Shown here: piece by piece, positions 6,374-6,639 of the stretch | Numbering within the stretch: position 1 is the stretch's first letter | Layout of the letters: each line of letters begins with the position of its first letter | Assembly: GCA_900553225.1 (NCBI GenBank) | Contig: USCV01000057.1 | Coordinates: forward strand, 1 to 6,639 | DNA: 6,639 nucleotides | Direction: 5' to 3' | Origin: an uncultured Clostridium sp. | Lineage (GTDB): Bacteria; Bacillota; Clostridia; TANB77; CAG-508 | Made by a program: the position numbers and the translations under genes | The notes under the pieces: generated by a model | Databases searched by the model: none | The model's input: the letters and a program-made list of their open reading frames with translations, nothing else | What the model was told of the DNA's origin: nothing

Positions 6374-6423
6374 AAAATGTCCAAATTATTAAGTAAAATA
6401 AACTTCTAAAATGGACATTTTTT
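6374..6423 (+). terminator. Terminator-like inverted repeat after the NTP pyrophosphatase gene
   Basis: AAAATGTCCA (6374-6383) pairs perfectly with TGGACATTTT (6412-6421), and the T-run continues to 6423. The loop is long (28 nt, AT-rich), so it is less typical than the prfA terminator. It begins 101 bases after the last stop codon. It may be a terminator in both directions; an operator or element end is the alternative. Confidence 0.55.
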
Positions 6424-6486
6424 ATAATTAGAAAAACCAGTAATACCAATGCTTTCAAACAAAACAGATGACATATTTTACTAACT

Positions 6487-6528
6487 AGGGTAGGTGTGTG
6501 ATAGTGAAAACTATCACATAGCTACCCT
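6487..6528. repeat. Long hairpin with GAAA tetraloop (19-position stem)
   Basis: The left arm 6487-6505 pairs with 6510-6528 around a GAAA loop (6506-6509). The inner eleven positions pair as TGTGTGATAGT against ACTATCACATA, with one G-T pair at 6496/6519. The outer seven are perfect, AGGGTAG against CTACCCT. A single G-G mismatch (6494/6521) separates the two blocks. There is no T-run on either side, so it does not look like an intrinsic terminator. A structured RNA, a protein-binding site, an origin of transfer or a mobile-element end are possible. Confidence 0.8.
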
Positions 6529-6639
6529 TAAACTAATTATGAGCAAGTGTGGATATATTTAAAAAATTTAAAAATAAATTTTAATATAAGGGAGAATTTT
6601 TATAAGAAAACGGATGTATATATAGTATAGGGAGAGTGA

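Larger units (their letters stand above)
6274..6639. other. Non-coding 3' region, about 360 bases
   Basis: No convincing gene is seen on either strand. From left to right it holds a short AACTT-AC-AAGTT repeat soon after the last gene, an 8-bp inverted repeat AAATAGTA (6304-6311) with TACTATTT (6346-6353), the terminator-like repeat at 6374-6423, the long GAAA hairpin at 6487-6528, and an AT-only 8-bp hairpin AAAATTTA/TAAATTTT (6563-6582). AAGGGAG (6588-6594) has no ATG, GTG or TTG at a useful distance. GGGAG at 6630-6634, near the right edge, could be the ribosome binding site of a gene that begins just outside the window. Confidence 0.5.

Noticed and set aside
6487..6528. The GAAA hairpin as domain V of a second group II intron
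   Set aside because: Domain V is about 34 nt with a two-base bulge and an AGC or CGC triad at its base. This hairpin has a longer stem with one mismatch and no such bulge or triad placement.
6588..6639. A gene starting after AAGGGAG at 6588-6594
   Set aside because: No ATG, GTG or TTG lies at a normal distance. The ATG at 6614 is 19 bases away and hits TAG after three codons. A decayed recombinase start (KRMYI then stop) came to mind, but the stretch is too short to support it.
1..6639. CRISPR arrays, tRNA or rRNA genes
   Set aside because: No regularly spaced direct repeats and no cloverleaf or rRNA-like segments were seen on either strand.

Overview
The window comes from a low-GC, AT-rich Gram-positive bacterium, most likely a member of the Clostridia or a related Firmicute. 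The evidence is strong AGGAGG-type ribosome binding sites about 8 nt before most starts, near-consensus sigma-A-type promoters, AT-rich codon use and the gene families present. Every gene I can support is on the + strand.

Bases 1-1815 look like ordinary chromosome. They hold the C-terminal end of a YhaN/SMC-like ABC-type ATPase, then prfA (release factor 1) with its own near-consensus promoter overlapping the upstream stop codon, and a 16-bp palindromic terminator. Bases 1822-2766 are a fossil class IIC (bacterial C) group II intron sitting a few bases after that terminator, the site type this class prefers. RNA domains I-III are readable. The maturase gene has lost its reverse transcriptase core and changed frame, and no domain V/VI is visible. 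Next comes a ZIP-family metal transporter gene (2793-3280) that stops abruptly just after the HDIPEG motif of its fifth membrane segment, so it is a truncated relic.

From about 3249 the content is accessory. A weak terminator-like hairpin and a consensus promoter (TTGACA-17-TAAAAT) precede four same-strand genes with no internal terminator: a RhuM-family protein, a GyrI-like small-molecule-binding protein, a Nudix hydrolase and a divergent HAM1/RdgB-like NTP pyrophosphatase. A terminator-like inverted repeat (6374-6423) closes the unit. The last ~360 bases contain no convincing gene, but they hold a striking 42-base hairpin with a GAAA tetraloop (6487-6528) and what may be the ribosome binding site of a gene just beyond the window.

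Two of the four cargo genes suggest nucleotide-pool cleaning or nucleotide-derivative hydrolysis (Nudix, HAM1-like), one suggests small-molecule binding (GyrI-like), and one belongs to a family often found in horizontally acquired islands (RhuM). The broken intron and broken transporter on their left fit a hot spot of insertion and deletion. I see no clear evidence of a novel dedicated system. The best candidates for a second look are the four-gene cassette, the perfect-tetraloop hairpin and the intron junction.
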